From assembly GCA_023105745.1 (NCBI GenBank), contig JALGQZ010000015.1, forward strand, positions 1,676,999 through 1,740,998: a stretch of 64,000 nt of DNA, written 5' to 3'. Within the stretch, counting starts at the first letter, position 1, and the number at the start of each line of letters is the position of its first letter. This DNA is from Austropuccinia psidii. Lineage: Eukaryota; Basidiomycota; Pucciniomycetes; Pucciniales; Sphaerophragmiaceae. Below are positions 38,803 through 50,856 of the stretch, in pieces. Below the pieces are notes generated by a model, which saw nothing but the letters and a program-made list of their open reading frames with translations, had not been told where the DNA came from and searched no databases. The translations under genes and the position numbers were made by a program.

Positions 38803-40719
38803 TGTGAGCCTTGAGGTATATTTTACATACCCAAATAGGCTACAATTATCTTAAAAATAAATTCTGAACTATGCATAACCCATAAGTAATTCATATTTTC
38901 AAGATTCATCATTTTCGATTTCAGAAAAGATGAATAACTTTTTATTGAGTAAGTAAATCCATGGATTTAAGGCCAGATTTGGATTCTACACAAAAAATTC
39001 ACCCAAGGTAGCTCCATATAGTGAATAAGCTCAAATTAACTCTTTGAGGTGGTAATATGGAAAATACTACAACACCACATCGTCAATACCACATTCAAGG
39101 TCCGTGAAAATTTTTGTTTTTCTCTATTTCACACAGAAATAATGGGAATGTGAGAAATCCCATGTTACATATACACTAAGAATAGTTTTATGCAAGTTTT
39201 GGGCACTTAATATTATTGTATTCCTACATGCACTTTTGATACACCCATAGTGGATATCTCACTTGAAGCTTAAATTTCTATTTTGACGTAAAAAATAGGC
39301 AAGGGGTACAAAAGACATCAAAGAGAGCCAGGGTACCCAACTTCTGAGGCTTCTGAGGTGTGGAAAGCTCCAAAGATTGGATCCATGGCTGATATTGGCC
39401 TAATTGGTAAACTAAAACCTTTTGGGAACTTGGTTACCATGTTACAACTTCAGTAAATCATAAAAAAATAGTAAATAACCTGCTATTTTGATGTGCCAAG
39501 GAGGTAAAGCGCAACTTAGACTCCTGTAACCATGTCAATTCTTAATTATTTTCCATGTATAAACCCCAAAAGAGTAATTAAAACCCTTTTCTGACTAGTA
39601 TCCATTGATTTACCTCGTAGCAACCAGCCATAGACTGCTATTTGCAATTCTACATACAAATGACGTAAAACTTCAAAAATTCATTAAAAATACAATTCTT
39701 AATTAATCTTTCTGAAACTTTCAGGACCAATTAAGAACTGTATAATACATATGAAGACCAAAAAGAATTATACTTTTATATGTAAAATTTAAAGCTTTAC
39801 ATACAGTCCATTTTTGAGGACTCCACGTGAAACACAGAATCTTTAAAAATTTACAGAAAATAGATTCTGTAATGAAATTTCCAATAACATTGATAACTTT
39901 TGAAAATCAATGATTGTTTTGAAATAAAAGAATATTTACAGTTTTTACTCCTTTTATTCTTAACCATAAATGGGTTGGTAGTCACATAAAAGCCTCAATT
40001 AAGTAATTATGATAATCTTACATGACAACTGATGATACAATCAATAATCCAAAAAAGGTTTATTGTTTTCTCACTCACTGGATTTTCAGTTTGCTCCATG
40101 GCACACCTCTGTGAGCTGTCTTAGACTTAAAAGAGGCTTCCTCTTGCTGTTTTTTCCAGATAATCACAGTATTATATTATACATTTATTACCAACAAGTA
40201 AGTATTAGTTAAAACTATTTCTTAAGTGTTTTATTCTTTCAGAAATCAATCAGAAAGGCTTGAAATCATAGAAATCAACTATATATTGTTGTAATCCTGT
40301 TATAAATCAATTTTGATACATTAAATCCACAATTCTATGTCAAATCTCTCTACTTTTATCTTTAATAAGTTCTTTGGAGTATTAGTGAGTGATTTATCTT
40401 TAATTCTTAAAGTTTTTCTCTAAAATTAGTTTTCTTCAAGAATATCTCTATAATTATTCTTGTAAAAGATAATTATATATTAAAATAATTTTATTATTTT
40501 AATAAGAAGTTTTTATCATTGAATTCTTCTTGTAATTGATTCTTGTAGACAACTACTGCTAACTGTTATAATCACTAGTAGTGTATAACACGTAAAAGAA
40601 ATAATTATTTAATTATTTAATTGTGGTTATAATAATTTTCTTATTATATTTAATAAGAACAGTCATAGTACTTTTGACTAATAGTAATATTATCAACAGT
40701 TTCATAGGCACATCTTACT
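38803..40719 (+). repeat. Solo LTR, family B, with target-site duplication
   Basis: It starts TGTGAGCCTTGAGG and ends CACATCTTACT (the last base A has changed to T). The pentamer GAAAG flanks it at 38798-38802 and 40720-40724. It matches the inverted copy at 59456-61380 along its length, and the fragment at 6814-6891. Confidence 0.9.
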
Positions 40720-41961
40720 GAAAGTGGGTGTGGCCCAGCAGCCATTAAACACCACAAGGGGAAAATTGGCCACAAATGATAATATGGCCAATTGGCCATA
40801 AATTGGGTCAGGCTAGAATTGCCGTAAGCACCCATTGGGGGGATTATTTCCCATGGTTGTGACAGGACCAATCATGGTCTATTTCCAGACAACTTAAGAA
40901 TTAGGGAGAAACCCCTTCATCAAAAAGAGAGACATACCTCAAAAGAAACCAGCATCTTGAAAAATGAGTTGTCAATGGGATTGACCCATTGGACTACTAT
41001 GGCCAAGTATCTTTTGCTTTGGTCCTTTGTAGTCCAAAAGTCAATTTCAGCACAGATGGTTGTTTCAGGTAGGTGTTCATTTATTTCTTTGATTGGCTTG
41101 TCTTTGGCTTCATAATTCAATTGAGAGGCCATGCTGCCTAGTACTTGTTGTTTTGGCCAGTTAAAGGAAGGGGCTAGCCAAGTTAAAACATTGTGGAGTC
41201 AAGGAAATTGAAAAATGGAAAAGGATACCTGAATGGACACAAGGGCCTTTACAAAGTCCTTCATGATTGATTCATGTTCTTCATAAGCCAATATTTCACT
41301 GACAGTAGGGTCAACTGATCCTAGAGCCTTTGATGCCCATGCATTGAATCATCCACAGAATCTTGATTGGTGCTTGTTCAGGTTGGACATATTATTTCCC
41401 AGTATAGCCAAGGTGACACTACTATGGATTAAGATTTCCAAACATAAGAATTAACTCAATCAATGTTTAATTATTGTTTATGAATAAGACATACCTGCAA
41501 TGTCAAAATTTGTAATTATATTTAAAGTTTCCTTTTGACTCAACCCACTCACCCTTCTCATTAATCTTCTACAGTCTCAAAAAAAACAATTCAAAAGTAA
41601 GAACATCAGAAGGGACAATTCAAATGCATTTGACAATCCTGACCTCAAAATAATCATAAATATTTGAGTGAAGCCAGAAACATTTAATATACCTCTTTGG
41701 TATTATTGGAGGTGTGAGGTCTTCTACAGATGAGTCTTGCTCATTGTTTGGGTGAAAATTGTAATCATTTCTGTAGTTATCTTGAGAGGTCATATCCTCA
41801 TAATCCATGGAAATAAGTAAGCTACTGGGATGATGGAATGGTGAGGAAAGAATTGAAAATAAGTTGGCAAACAAAGGCAGATCAACATTGCATTCAGAAG
41901 GGGTGGGTGACTCATCAGAGTAGGTGATTTGGTTGTTGTTGATGAGGGGTTGTTCAGCCAT

Positions 41962-43261
41962 AATGATGCCCTTTTATGTGTAATGTGGTGCAAAGATGGA
42001 GTCCAATGCTGAGCTAGAAGAATTGTAAGTTTGACAGGTGAGATCTTGGACTCCTAAATGGTCCACACAGACATAATAAAAGGGAAAAAAATTTGGATGA
42101 AAAGAAAGAGAGCTGTTTGGAATAAATGGAGGAAACGAGAATTACGAAGAGTGTTTGGTGAGACACGGTGGGTTAACAAGTCGCAGACGTATTGAGTCGT
42201 GGCAGGTTTTGCGATTGTCAGTTCCAGTTGCGACTCACCAGACGTGCAAGATCCCCTGAATTTTTGGGTATGGGGTAATTAAGGCGGGTTGTGGGTGTCG
42301 TCGAACCGACTGGAATAACCGATTGGCCAGCCTTGGTACACAATACTCTAAAATTAAAAGTAAGGACCGTTAGTAAATACTTGGTTAAGTTGTTAGTGTA
42401 ACTTATAATATACTTATACTCCTCCAAACTGTGCCTACGAGTAGTGGATTATTACTTTATTACCTAAGACTGTAGTTTGATAATATCAAAAAGGATCACT
42501 TGGTGTCTAAATGGTGGCTTGGAACTAGTTCTATTTATTTCATTGACAACCGCAACGAAAAAGGTTTTACTCAATAAATAATATTTTACTCTTATATTTA
42601 TTACTACTCTATGATGAATTTCTCATGAGAATAGACCACGAGCACCGAGAGGAACTTATCCATTTCTTAACACGATTCACTCAGTGCTTGGTACTTTCGG
42701 ATGAAGTTCGAAAGACCGTAAATAGCTCTTACACATAGCGAGTAATCCTTCTAACACGTTATCATCATAACGATCAGATTTCAACTCCTGGACGAAACGT
42801 ACCCTAGCGGGCTGTAATACCTGATGTGTTTCCCCTTCATACCAGCGTCTAACGCGCCATAAAGCTATCCTAGGTGAATTCTAATTGGTGATATTTTCCT
42901 CGGAGATAAAAATGTAGGATGGAGTTCCCGGGCATGCATAGGAGATGAATCCAACAAAATTTTTTCCAGTGAATTCTCATGATCACATTTTGACACAGTA
43001 TCTTCCAACAACAAACATAGAAAATTTGCGGAACAAAACACTTAATTGTACGGGGCGTAGCGGCTTCTGTACAGATTCTGGCTCAGATCAAGTCCAACCT
43101 TATCCAGAGTGTTCTTCTCACTTGACTCATGTTGTACTGGGAAACGCTTGGAAGGGGTGTTATATTCCCTGATCATGCCCTCAATTCATAAACAGATTCA
43201 AGGATTTCGTCCTGAAGGTATCACTCTACCTCAGGCACCTTTCCCTTGCTGAGAACAAAAA
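41962..43261. other. Unique, CpG-retaining upstream region of the secreted-protein gene
   Basis: No repeat copy of this stretch is visible elsewhere in the window. CpG dinucleotides are common (CAGCGTCTAACGCGCC, GAAACGTACCCTAGCGGG), unlike in the flanking transposons. It probably contains the end of the hAT element on its left and the promoter and 5' UTR of the gene on its right. A 75-codon frame at 42945-43172 could be an upstream ORF. I cannot place a TATA box. Confidence 0.5.
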
Positions 43262-46031
43262 ATGAAGGCAAAGCATAGACCTCTATTATATGGGGTTTTT
43301 ATCTACACAATTTTCTCACCATTTCCCCTTTGTGTGATTGCACCAAATATTCAGTCAGTAATCAAGATTCGAACTGATAAAGCACCGGGCGCCATTGAAC
43401 CAGGAACATCTGACTGTAAGTAAGGCTTTTCAATTGAAAAAACTGTACTATTTTCCTCATTGGATGAATCTTCGATCTGATGGAGGATCCTTTAGTTACT
43501 TTAAATTCTGTAGATGGCCACAATCCGCAGATTTTACCATTGTTCAAGAAGCGAGGTGATCTTTTCAGCTCGGAAAAAGGCAAACAAATATTTTCAAATA
43601 CTGTATGTGAATCTCACTTTGCAGATGAGTTGCAGCAAGATCAATTCGGGCCCTATAACGAAAATTCTAAGCGACTTTTGGACTTGACGCTTTGGCCAGG
43701 GGAGCCACCTGGCCAAAAGAATCAAAAAAAACAAAAAAAAACTCATTCAAATGAAGATTGGCTCCTACTATCTGACCTCTCTGTAAAAGGCAAGTATCGA
43801 TGAATGATGCATTACTTGTTCATTCAATGAAACAAGCATACTTGCGGTTGGATTACACGGCTAATTAAAAAATATTGTTCACAATTCAAGGAAAACAATC
43901 CCGTGTCTTGAATATCGTTAGCCAAGAAAGGCAAAACAACCCAGAAGTAGAAAATAAGTATTATTCACATTCTCCTCGTAATATCCAAGTACCTAGGGGT
44001 CCTTCTGCTCATGCTGCCTTGTCGGTTCACAAAGAAGCTTTCGTCGAACCACATAGTTTCAATGGTACGTATATTTTTTATTACCACTTTCATGGTAGGA
44101 ATTCAAAGTTAAACAATAACATTTATTCTTTCCTATTGCAATGAAATTGGCTCTCAATTTCAACGCCTGTGGATATTTCTGAGCTAGGAATCGCAAGAGT
44201 CGGAGCTTGTAATCTCAGAGGTGTATATCAAAATCACCTTCCTTTCCTAAGAATACAGAAGGATTTAGCAATAAAATACTCAGAGAATTCAGAAAAGAAA
44301 AAAATAGTTTATAACAAATCTTCTGCCATTGACTCCACTTCAAGCAATTATGTTGAGGAACGAGGAAATGACCTCTTAATTGAAGAAGAAGATTCAATAT
44401 TACAAAATAATAGTCTCACAAACAAGGAAAAGAAGGGAAAATTAGGGAATTTAGATGAGAAACAATTTTTAGCATTCCTTTCACCGCTGGGGAACTGCAA
44501 TCCAAAACCCAAAGTGTCCGAAATCCTATATTCAGATCTTCTTAGGACTTTCATTAGAATGAACCCCGTGAAACTTCCATTAGAAGAAGATTCTTTAGAA
44601 AAGGTTGTAAACTTGATGAAAACTGCAATGGCTTTGAATGTGCGATTTTTGCGGTTTTTTCATCCCGGCTCCGACGAAGACGCGAAAGTTGAAGAGGAAT
44701 TTTTTAGAAACTTTCTTTTCAAAAATAACGGGAAGCAGGGTGAAGTCTCTTTAGAAGCATTTCTGAATCAATCACCCAAAATAAATAAAAAACTTACCAA
44801 GTACTTGAGGACTGATGCCTTCGAAAAAGGTTTACCTGCGAGGAACACAGCTGCGGTACAGATCGAGGTTTCACCATTGAACCAATTAGCACTTAAATTA
44901 AGCTTACTATTTTTGAAGTATTATTACAAAAATACGAACCAAGAAAAATGGCTATACCTATTTGGAAAGGGTTCGCGATATTTGGGCTTCTGGGCGACAC
45001 TCAAATTGAAAACCGAAAGGGGTAATCGTATTAAAGTGAATGACCAGTTTGCGAACTACTGGAAGATGCGTCTTTTCCCGTGGGGAGAGCCTTGGATCAG
45101 ACCTCCTCAAGGATATCATCAAAGAAAATATGCCCCAACTTTGAACGAATGGCAACAATATTATCGTGCAAAACTTTCAATACTAGAAGGTGTAGCAAAG
45201 CATTTTTTACCACCTGAAGACTCATGGATGTATGAGCGCATTAGATTAGGATGGAAAGTTATTGACGAACCATCGAAAGAGCTCCAAGAAAACATGGACG
45301 GCACTCTTCAAGATTTGAAGCATTCTTGTGCAATGAGCAGCAGTTTTAATAATGACGTACCAAATGAAAGAATTGGCAGGTACAACAATGAAAGTTTTTT
45401 CAAAAAGATGGAGATTCTACTTTTGAGGGTTTATAAATTGAACTTCTCCTTTCTAAACCATGTTGGAAAGGGAAGTCTATTTTCAGTCATTGAAGAAGAA
45501 CAGAAAAATACTCTAAACTGGTTGAAGCAAAGACTAACAAATTTTCTTATCAAGAAATCAATTGTGGAGTTTCCGCCTGATCCTAACATTGCAAGTTCAA
45601 GTTCCAATCCCCAAAATTCACCTCTCCTTGCAGATTTGTTGGAAAAGATAATTCAAGAGCAATCAAAATTTGATGAAGATTCAGGTAGTTTTGGAACAGA
45701 GGTTGATGACATGATCACGCAGCTAGCTTTAGTTGTTCTTGCTTCTTACTATGAAGAAGTTAATAGTGATAAATGGAAGGTGTTATTTGCTCGCAGCCTC
45801 GGCTCCCTGGAGTTTGTGGAATTTATGGTTGTATGCCTCAAAAGAATAGATGCTACTAGAGTAACAGTTGGCCACGTCGCGTTAGCGGAGATGTGTGGAC
45901 TTTTTCCTTGGGCAGATTCGAAATGCTTTCGCGCACTACCGGCCTCTGTCCGAAACTTCAAATCTTCTGCAAAGAAAGAATTTTCTTTACTTGAGAAACA
46001 ATTTTCAAACAAGCAAAAACACCGGGATTAG
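43262..46031 (+). CDS. Predicted secreted two-module protein, four exons (821 residues)
   Basis: Exons 43262-43415, 43496-43789, 43891-44064 and 44188-46031 join in frame through three phase-1 introns of 80, 101 and 123 nt. Donors are GTAAGT, GCAAGT (a GC-AG intron) and GTACGT; acceptors are CTTTAG, TTCAAG and AGCTAG. Splicing links a signal peptide to the long last exon. Residues 1-6 are MKAKHR, 7-27 hydrophobic, with likely cleavage after Ala27 (CVIA/PN). Residues 115-135 hold LDLTL followed by the basic KNQKKQKK. The last exon carries two related helical modules ending in LFPW, at about 438-509 (EKWLYLFGKGSRYLGFWATL) and 716-786 (DKWKVLFARSLGSLEF). An acceptor at 43513 (CTGTAG) would also keep frame. 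No transposon motif or enzyme signature is seen. In a rust, an apoplastic or host-delivered protein is a reasonable guess; I do not recognise the family. Confidence 0.8.
43790..43890 (+). other. GC-AG intron of the secreted-protein gene
   Basis: The donor is AAG/GCAAGT, the standard context of GC introns. A GCTAAT branch-like site lies about 28 nt before the acceptor TTCAAG/G. Only this donor keeps the phase: the nearby GT at 43783 leaves exon 2 in phase 0 and breaks the frame. Confidence 0.7.
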
Positions 46032-47917
46032 CTCTTGGCCAAAAAAGACATTGATTGGATTTCGTGGTATTCCACAGGATCACTGATGGGTATCGAATCA
46101 TAAAAATCTTTTTCATTTTTATCACACTTCTAAAGGAAAAGTATTCTTTCTGTTATCGAGTTGTGGTAAGACACAATTTGTTAGATTCAGTCACATAACT
46201 GTTTCTGTGGAATTTTGATTTCATATGTAATTGGCTATAGCTTTCTTTAATTCTTCCCTAATAAAAGAACTTTTCACTTAAGCTTGAAAAAAAATCCACT
46301 TGAAAATTTAGAATACAATTCATTCAAGAGATTGAGAATCTTAGATTCTAATATTATATACCTCACTACATGCTAGAGTAGATTCAGCCTGGTTTGAACT
46401 CATTCACCATGAGCAAAGTTGCTACACCTGAGAGCAGGTGTTCCATTTGGAATGTGAAATAAGATATAGGTTGGACTCAAGGTAGAAGCTGGGACAGAAT
46501 TGAAATTTAGAAAAAGAAGCTTTGGAAGAACTTCAAGCCACATATGCAAGCCACAAAGATTCAACTCAATTGGCTTAATATTAGTGTTTTCTATGAATTT
46601 TCAAAGCTCAATAATTCAACAATACATGATAAAATTAATTTTTTCCATTCCACATGTATTTTAATTCTTTTTCACTTCTGATCCTTTCATGAAAAAAAGA
46701 ATTGAATTCTTTCCTATATATTTTAACATAAATATTACAGCTTCAATATGAATAATCACTATAGCTCAAATATCTGAATATAGATATAAATAATATTAAA
46801 AGTAGACTACTTGTAATCCAGATCAAGCTTCTATCAATGGAGAATTCCTCAATTCTTGAAAGAGCCTCTGTTAATTTTTACTACAAAACCATTTTCTCTT
46901 AAGAAAATTCATGTTGCTTGAGACATTATATTACCTACTTTTGTTTTATTATAAACTTGTTTTATTTCATATTGAAGAGAATTGTAAAGCTTGATGTCAC
47001 AGCTCTATTTTTGGGAAAGGATTACTAAGATGAAGTACATAATGAATCAGATTAAATATCATTTAGGGCAATAAACCTGTGTATAGAAGTAATGTTCACT
47101 TATATTCAGAGAATAAGGATATTTAAAGTAGAATATTTGAATTTATGTTTCTATTGGAAATATTTCATTATAAATTACCAAGGATTGAATTATTCATCAT
47201 CATTATCTTCATGAGAAAAATATTGATTGATAATTGCATAACTGCTTATTATAAGAAACTACAATATCAATTTCCTTGACTTTTTGGCCCATTAAATCTT
47301 TTTATTTCTGAATCAAAATTCATATATCACCCTATATATCCCTTCTGAGAATAATAAATTCTTAATTTAACCTATTGATATAGTGAGTTATTTGAAAACT
47401 TGAAGAACTAGGATCATATCTTAAACAATTCATGATCTTCTGGGTTTTTAATTCATGAAGCTTGGGGGGAAGCCATATCAAGAAGTATAATATAGATTTA
47501 ATCCCTAAGACTAATACAGCCAATATAGGGGAAATTCAAATATATGGTTGAAGTTTAAGAGAAGATGAAATTGATTCTCATCAATAATTCACTTATTTAA
47601 CTATATTTCATTTCTACCACTTTATATGGATTGTATATTTGAATTATTTTCATTCTATTTCATAGCCATTTTTCCTTTTTTTTTCAAGTTAATTTTTTTT
47701 GAATCCCTTTTTTCAATTTTAAGGATGTATGAAGAGCCCTCCATGGTTTTAAAAATTTGAAATTTTATCTACAACAAATGGTTTCATAGATCAGCTATTA
47801 TGAAATTGATTTTGTTATTTTATGATTGATAACAAATGAATAATATGAGTAATAATTTCAGATATCTTTCAGATATTTAGTGAATTGGTCTTTATTTATG
47901 GAAATAGAACAGAATAT
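46032..47917. other. AT-rich intergenic stretch, no gene seen
   Basis: Apart from the presumed 3' UTR to about 46.3 kb, I find only short AT-biased frames and no repeat I can name. Confidence 0.5.
46260..46265 (+). terminator. Possible polyadenylation signal
   Basis: AATAAA lies 229 bp after the stop codon of the secreted-protein gene and is followed by an A-rich run near 46288. Confidence 0.4.
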
Positions 47918-48364
47918 TCAAAACCAGAGCACAAGAATGACAGCCAAATACCATAAACCAATGGTAAAGCCAAGATACCACCAAAACATGGAGCTGAGCC
48001 AAATCAGCTCAAAGGGACTCAAAAGAAAGAGGAAACCCACCACTTTCCAAATACACAAGTCCCACCACAGTTAGAGCAATTCGGCCTTACTGTGGGATAA
48101 TCTCCCATATATATGATTATGCAGTGTCAAACACACAAAGAAGCTTGTTTATACTTCAATACCTCATAGTTTGGTAAATACTGGGGTCATGTACATGTTA
48201 TTTACATTATTCTACGTGTCATACATGTTAGAAGAGGGCTATGTGGTCCCCTGATGAAAGTTTTCACACTATATTAGTGAAAACTGCCCAGATGTGATTT
48301 CAAAACCACATTGGAGCCCAATAAAGGCTATACAGGCCTTTTTAAAGCCACAAGACAGTCCTTG
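47918..48364 (+). repeat. Fragment of LTR family A with internal deletion
   Basis: It matches the start of the family-A LTR (CAAAACCAGAGCACAAG) to about 48075, then jumps to the later part with the doubled CCACAT region. The LTR at 48365 cuts it off on the right. Confidence 0.8.
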
Positions 48365-50351
48365 TGTGAGCCTTTGAGATATGACCACATCTCCAAAAAG
48401 GTCACAGCAAAATTTCTGTAATAATTATACTTATGATAATTATCTCAAAAATTAGTAAAATACCATAAATAAGTACAAAAGCTGAATTAAAGGATAATCT
48501 AATGAATAAGAATTTGAAATAAATTACAAAATTAGATTCCTCATGGTAAAATACAAATATACTATTTTTATGGCATATCTGTAAAGTCAATATTTAAAGA
48601 GTTGTAAGTGATAATACCTTATAAAAAACATAAATGATTAATTATTTCAGAGAACAATGAAAGAACATGTGAAAAAAAACTGAACCATTGGATTCCCCAA
48701 AAAAATTCACACATAAAACAACTATAAAGCCATTCTCTAAATATAATACTTAAGGAATTAAGCTGAATATATGCACTTTTTTGGTCAATGCATATATTCA
48801 TGGTTTTTACCTAATATCTCTTGAAATATACAAGATAGGGAGATAAGCCAAAAATACGATCACCACGTAATTACTGTAGGAATAAAGATATGAGCTTTAT
48901 TTCACAAGCTATAAACAAGGTTAAAACTTGTAATGGATTATTGAATAAAATCAATAGAGCTGTTGACCACTTTGTTGTGAAAGTGGTCCAAACTTAAAAA
49001 AAGGTAGACAGTCAGATTCTACTAGTTCATACATGAAGAATTACATAACTCTTATTATAATATTCATGGTATAGCCCTTTGAAATCATGGTTTGAAGTTC
49101 AAAATATTAAATTTCAACAGAAAAGATGAGTTGCAAGGAAAATCATCAAAAATAGAGCTTGGCTGATGTAATGAAATGCTCTTGAAATTTTGATAATGAC
49201 ATGCCAAGCTATCAGAATCCACTCTCAGAATAGATGTAGTGTGTATAAAATAAAAGTTATTAATGATCAAAGTTTAAGCTTAAATTTGATCATTTATGAT
49301 CACTCACTGTAATCTTATTTTAGGTTTAACAGCCATATAAGTAATAAAACTGATGAATACTATTATATTATGATTAATACTAATAGAATTCACGAAGTTT
49401 AGGCTTCTTCCAAGTGTATGATGTCATCAAACTTAGAGTTATAGTGATAACTCTGAATAATGGCGTAATAATGAGATAAGATGGTTTGATCATGATGTAA
49501 TCATCACTAAACCTTAAAAAATTGATCATTCCTAGTATAATGAATCAGTAAACGTCTACTAGAAACCTGCTGGACTCTAGAAGGGAGGTATTTACTATAA
49601 ATAGAGCTCTTTTTACTCTATTTTCCCCTCAGATGCATCAAAAACACTACAATAATTAAATCAAAAGTAAATTATTAATTCTTTATATATAAACCTTTTA
49701 TATTATCAAAGACCAAAGATTATCTTTATTATAATCATCAATCTTGACATGATTACATTGATTATTTAATTTCTTTTGTTCAAAAATCTCTTTAACTCAA
49801 TTTCCACATGAAAATTAACAAATATTTATAATTTCTCTATTTTTATTTGTAAATACAGTTTGTATAAATTGTATCTACATTATTCTGGGGTAAAATCTTC
49901 CAAAATTATTATATTAAGTGTTAAAAGTAGGTTATTTTCTCTTTTATAATAATTTCTGTTTATTATTATTTTTAATAATTCTTATGTTAATATAAATAGT
50001 ATTTAAATTAATAAATAACTTTAATATTAGTAATATTATTGTTATTAATTGTTTTTTAATTTATAAAAAACAATTTTTTATTCCTTTATTATTTGTTGGT
50101 AACAATAATAAAGTGCTTATAAATATATCAATTATTATATATTAATATATTTGCTTATTATATTATCTTTTCATAATATAGATTATATTATTATATTTAT
50201 TTGATAATATAATCATTTTTTACGCCTTAATTGTAATAATTCACAATTATTATGATTAATTTTATCTCATTATTCATTATTCATAAGGACATTCGTAGTA
50301 CAATAAGTTAAATATTTGTAATATTTACTTGTTTCATAGTCAAACCTTACA
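48365..50351 (+). repeat. LTR, family C, 5' LTR of a plus-strand Ty3/gypsy element
   Basis: It starts TGTGAGCCTTTGAG and ends AAACCTTACA, directly before a primer-binding site. A core promoter TATAAATA lies at 49596-49603. The start resembles family B, but the bodies differ. It interrupts a family-A LTR fragment. Confidence 0.85.
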
Positions 50352-50353
50352 TT

Positions 50354-50371
50354 TGGGGGCCTGTCCGTGAT
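50354..50371 (+). other. Primer-binding site, tRNA-Pro type
   Basis: TGGGGGCCTGTCCGTGAT lies two bases after the LTR end. It keeps the TGGGGGC...GTCCG.GAT pattern of the well-known tRNA-Pro primer site. Confidence 0.75.
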
Positions 50372-50856
50372 ATTTAATTTAAAAGACCTTTAAAAAGATT
50401 CCATTTGGGTTTATACAACAATAAATTATAATTATAATCATGGAATTATATAATAATTTTATATTTATTGATTTTAAAAGGTATTGAGGCATTTGGAAAG
50501 CAATTGTACTGTCTTACACGTGGTTTTTCACATCGTTAGACTTGCAAGAACTTTCTTTGAGTCACTCTAGTGATTAAAAGAGATATTTTATAAATTAAAA
50601 ATAATTTTATATTATAAATTAATTTCATGAAAGAATCATATACATTTTTATTTTATTCTTTAAAAATGAAAACATAAAAAATAATATAAAATATTAAAAA
50701 CCAATAAAAAAAAGTTATTTTTATTCATTTTTATTCATTTCTTTATTCATTTCATTTTTTCAAAGATACAAAAGCAATTTTTCCGTGAAAATTGCCATAT
50801 CTTACCAAAAATAACACTTCTTATATAAAAAACGTATAGCTATTTGTCTTTTTTAG

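Larger units (their letters stand above)
35831..41961 (-). pseudogene. Broken hAT-family transposase with an intron-like gap
   Basis: Minus-strand pieces follow the hAT order: N-terminus from 41961 (acidic, Ser/Asn-rich); the stretch around 41320-41100 (LGSVDPTVSEILAYEEHESI, then PKQQVLG); the catalytic start at 41132-40938 (CAEIDFWTTKDQSKRYLAIV); then across a gap, YRITGNNASN near 37450 and CACHVLNLVVKDVLLNM near 37330; and at 36045-35840 the C-terminal dimerisation block (VAGNFPNLGLLAQKYF, VFSHSGRL, LNCLKEWLN). The C-terminal block has in-frame stops and frame changes. The gap at 40937-37574 has donor GAG/GTATGT and acceptor TGCCAG/GCC, so it may be an intron enlarged by insertions. I did not find terminal inverted repeats. 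Confidence 0.75.

Noticed and set aside
42945..43172. 75-codon frame upstream of the secreted-protein gene
   Set aside because: It ends before the gene, has no in-phase splice to exon 1 that I can find and no signal or domain; at most an upstream ORF.
43360..43400. TTCGAATC-like sequence on the minus strand, resembling a tRNA B box
   Set aside because: No acceptor, D or anticodon stem can be drawn around it, and it falls in exon 1 of the secreted-protein gene.
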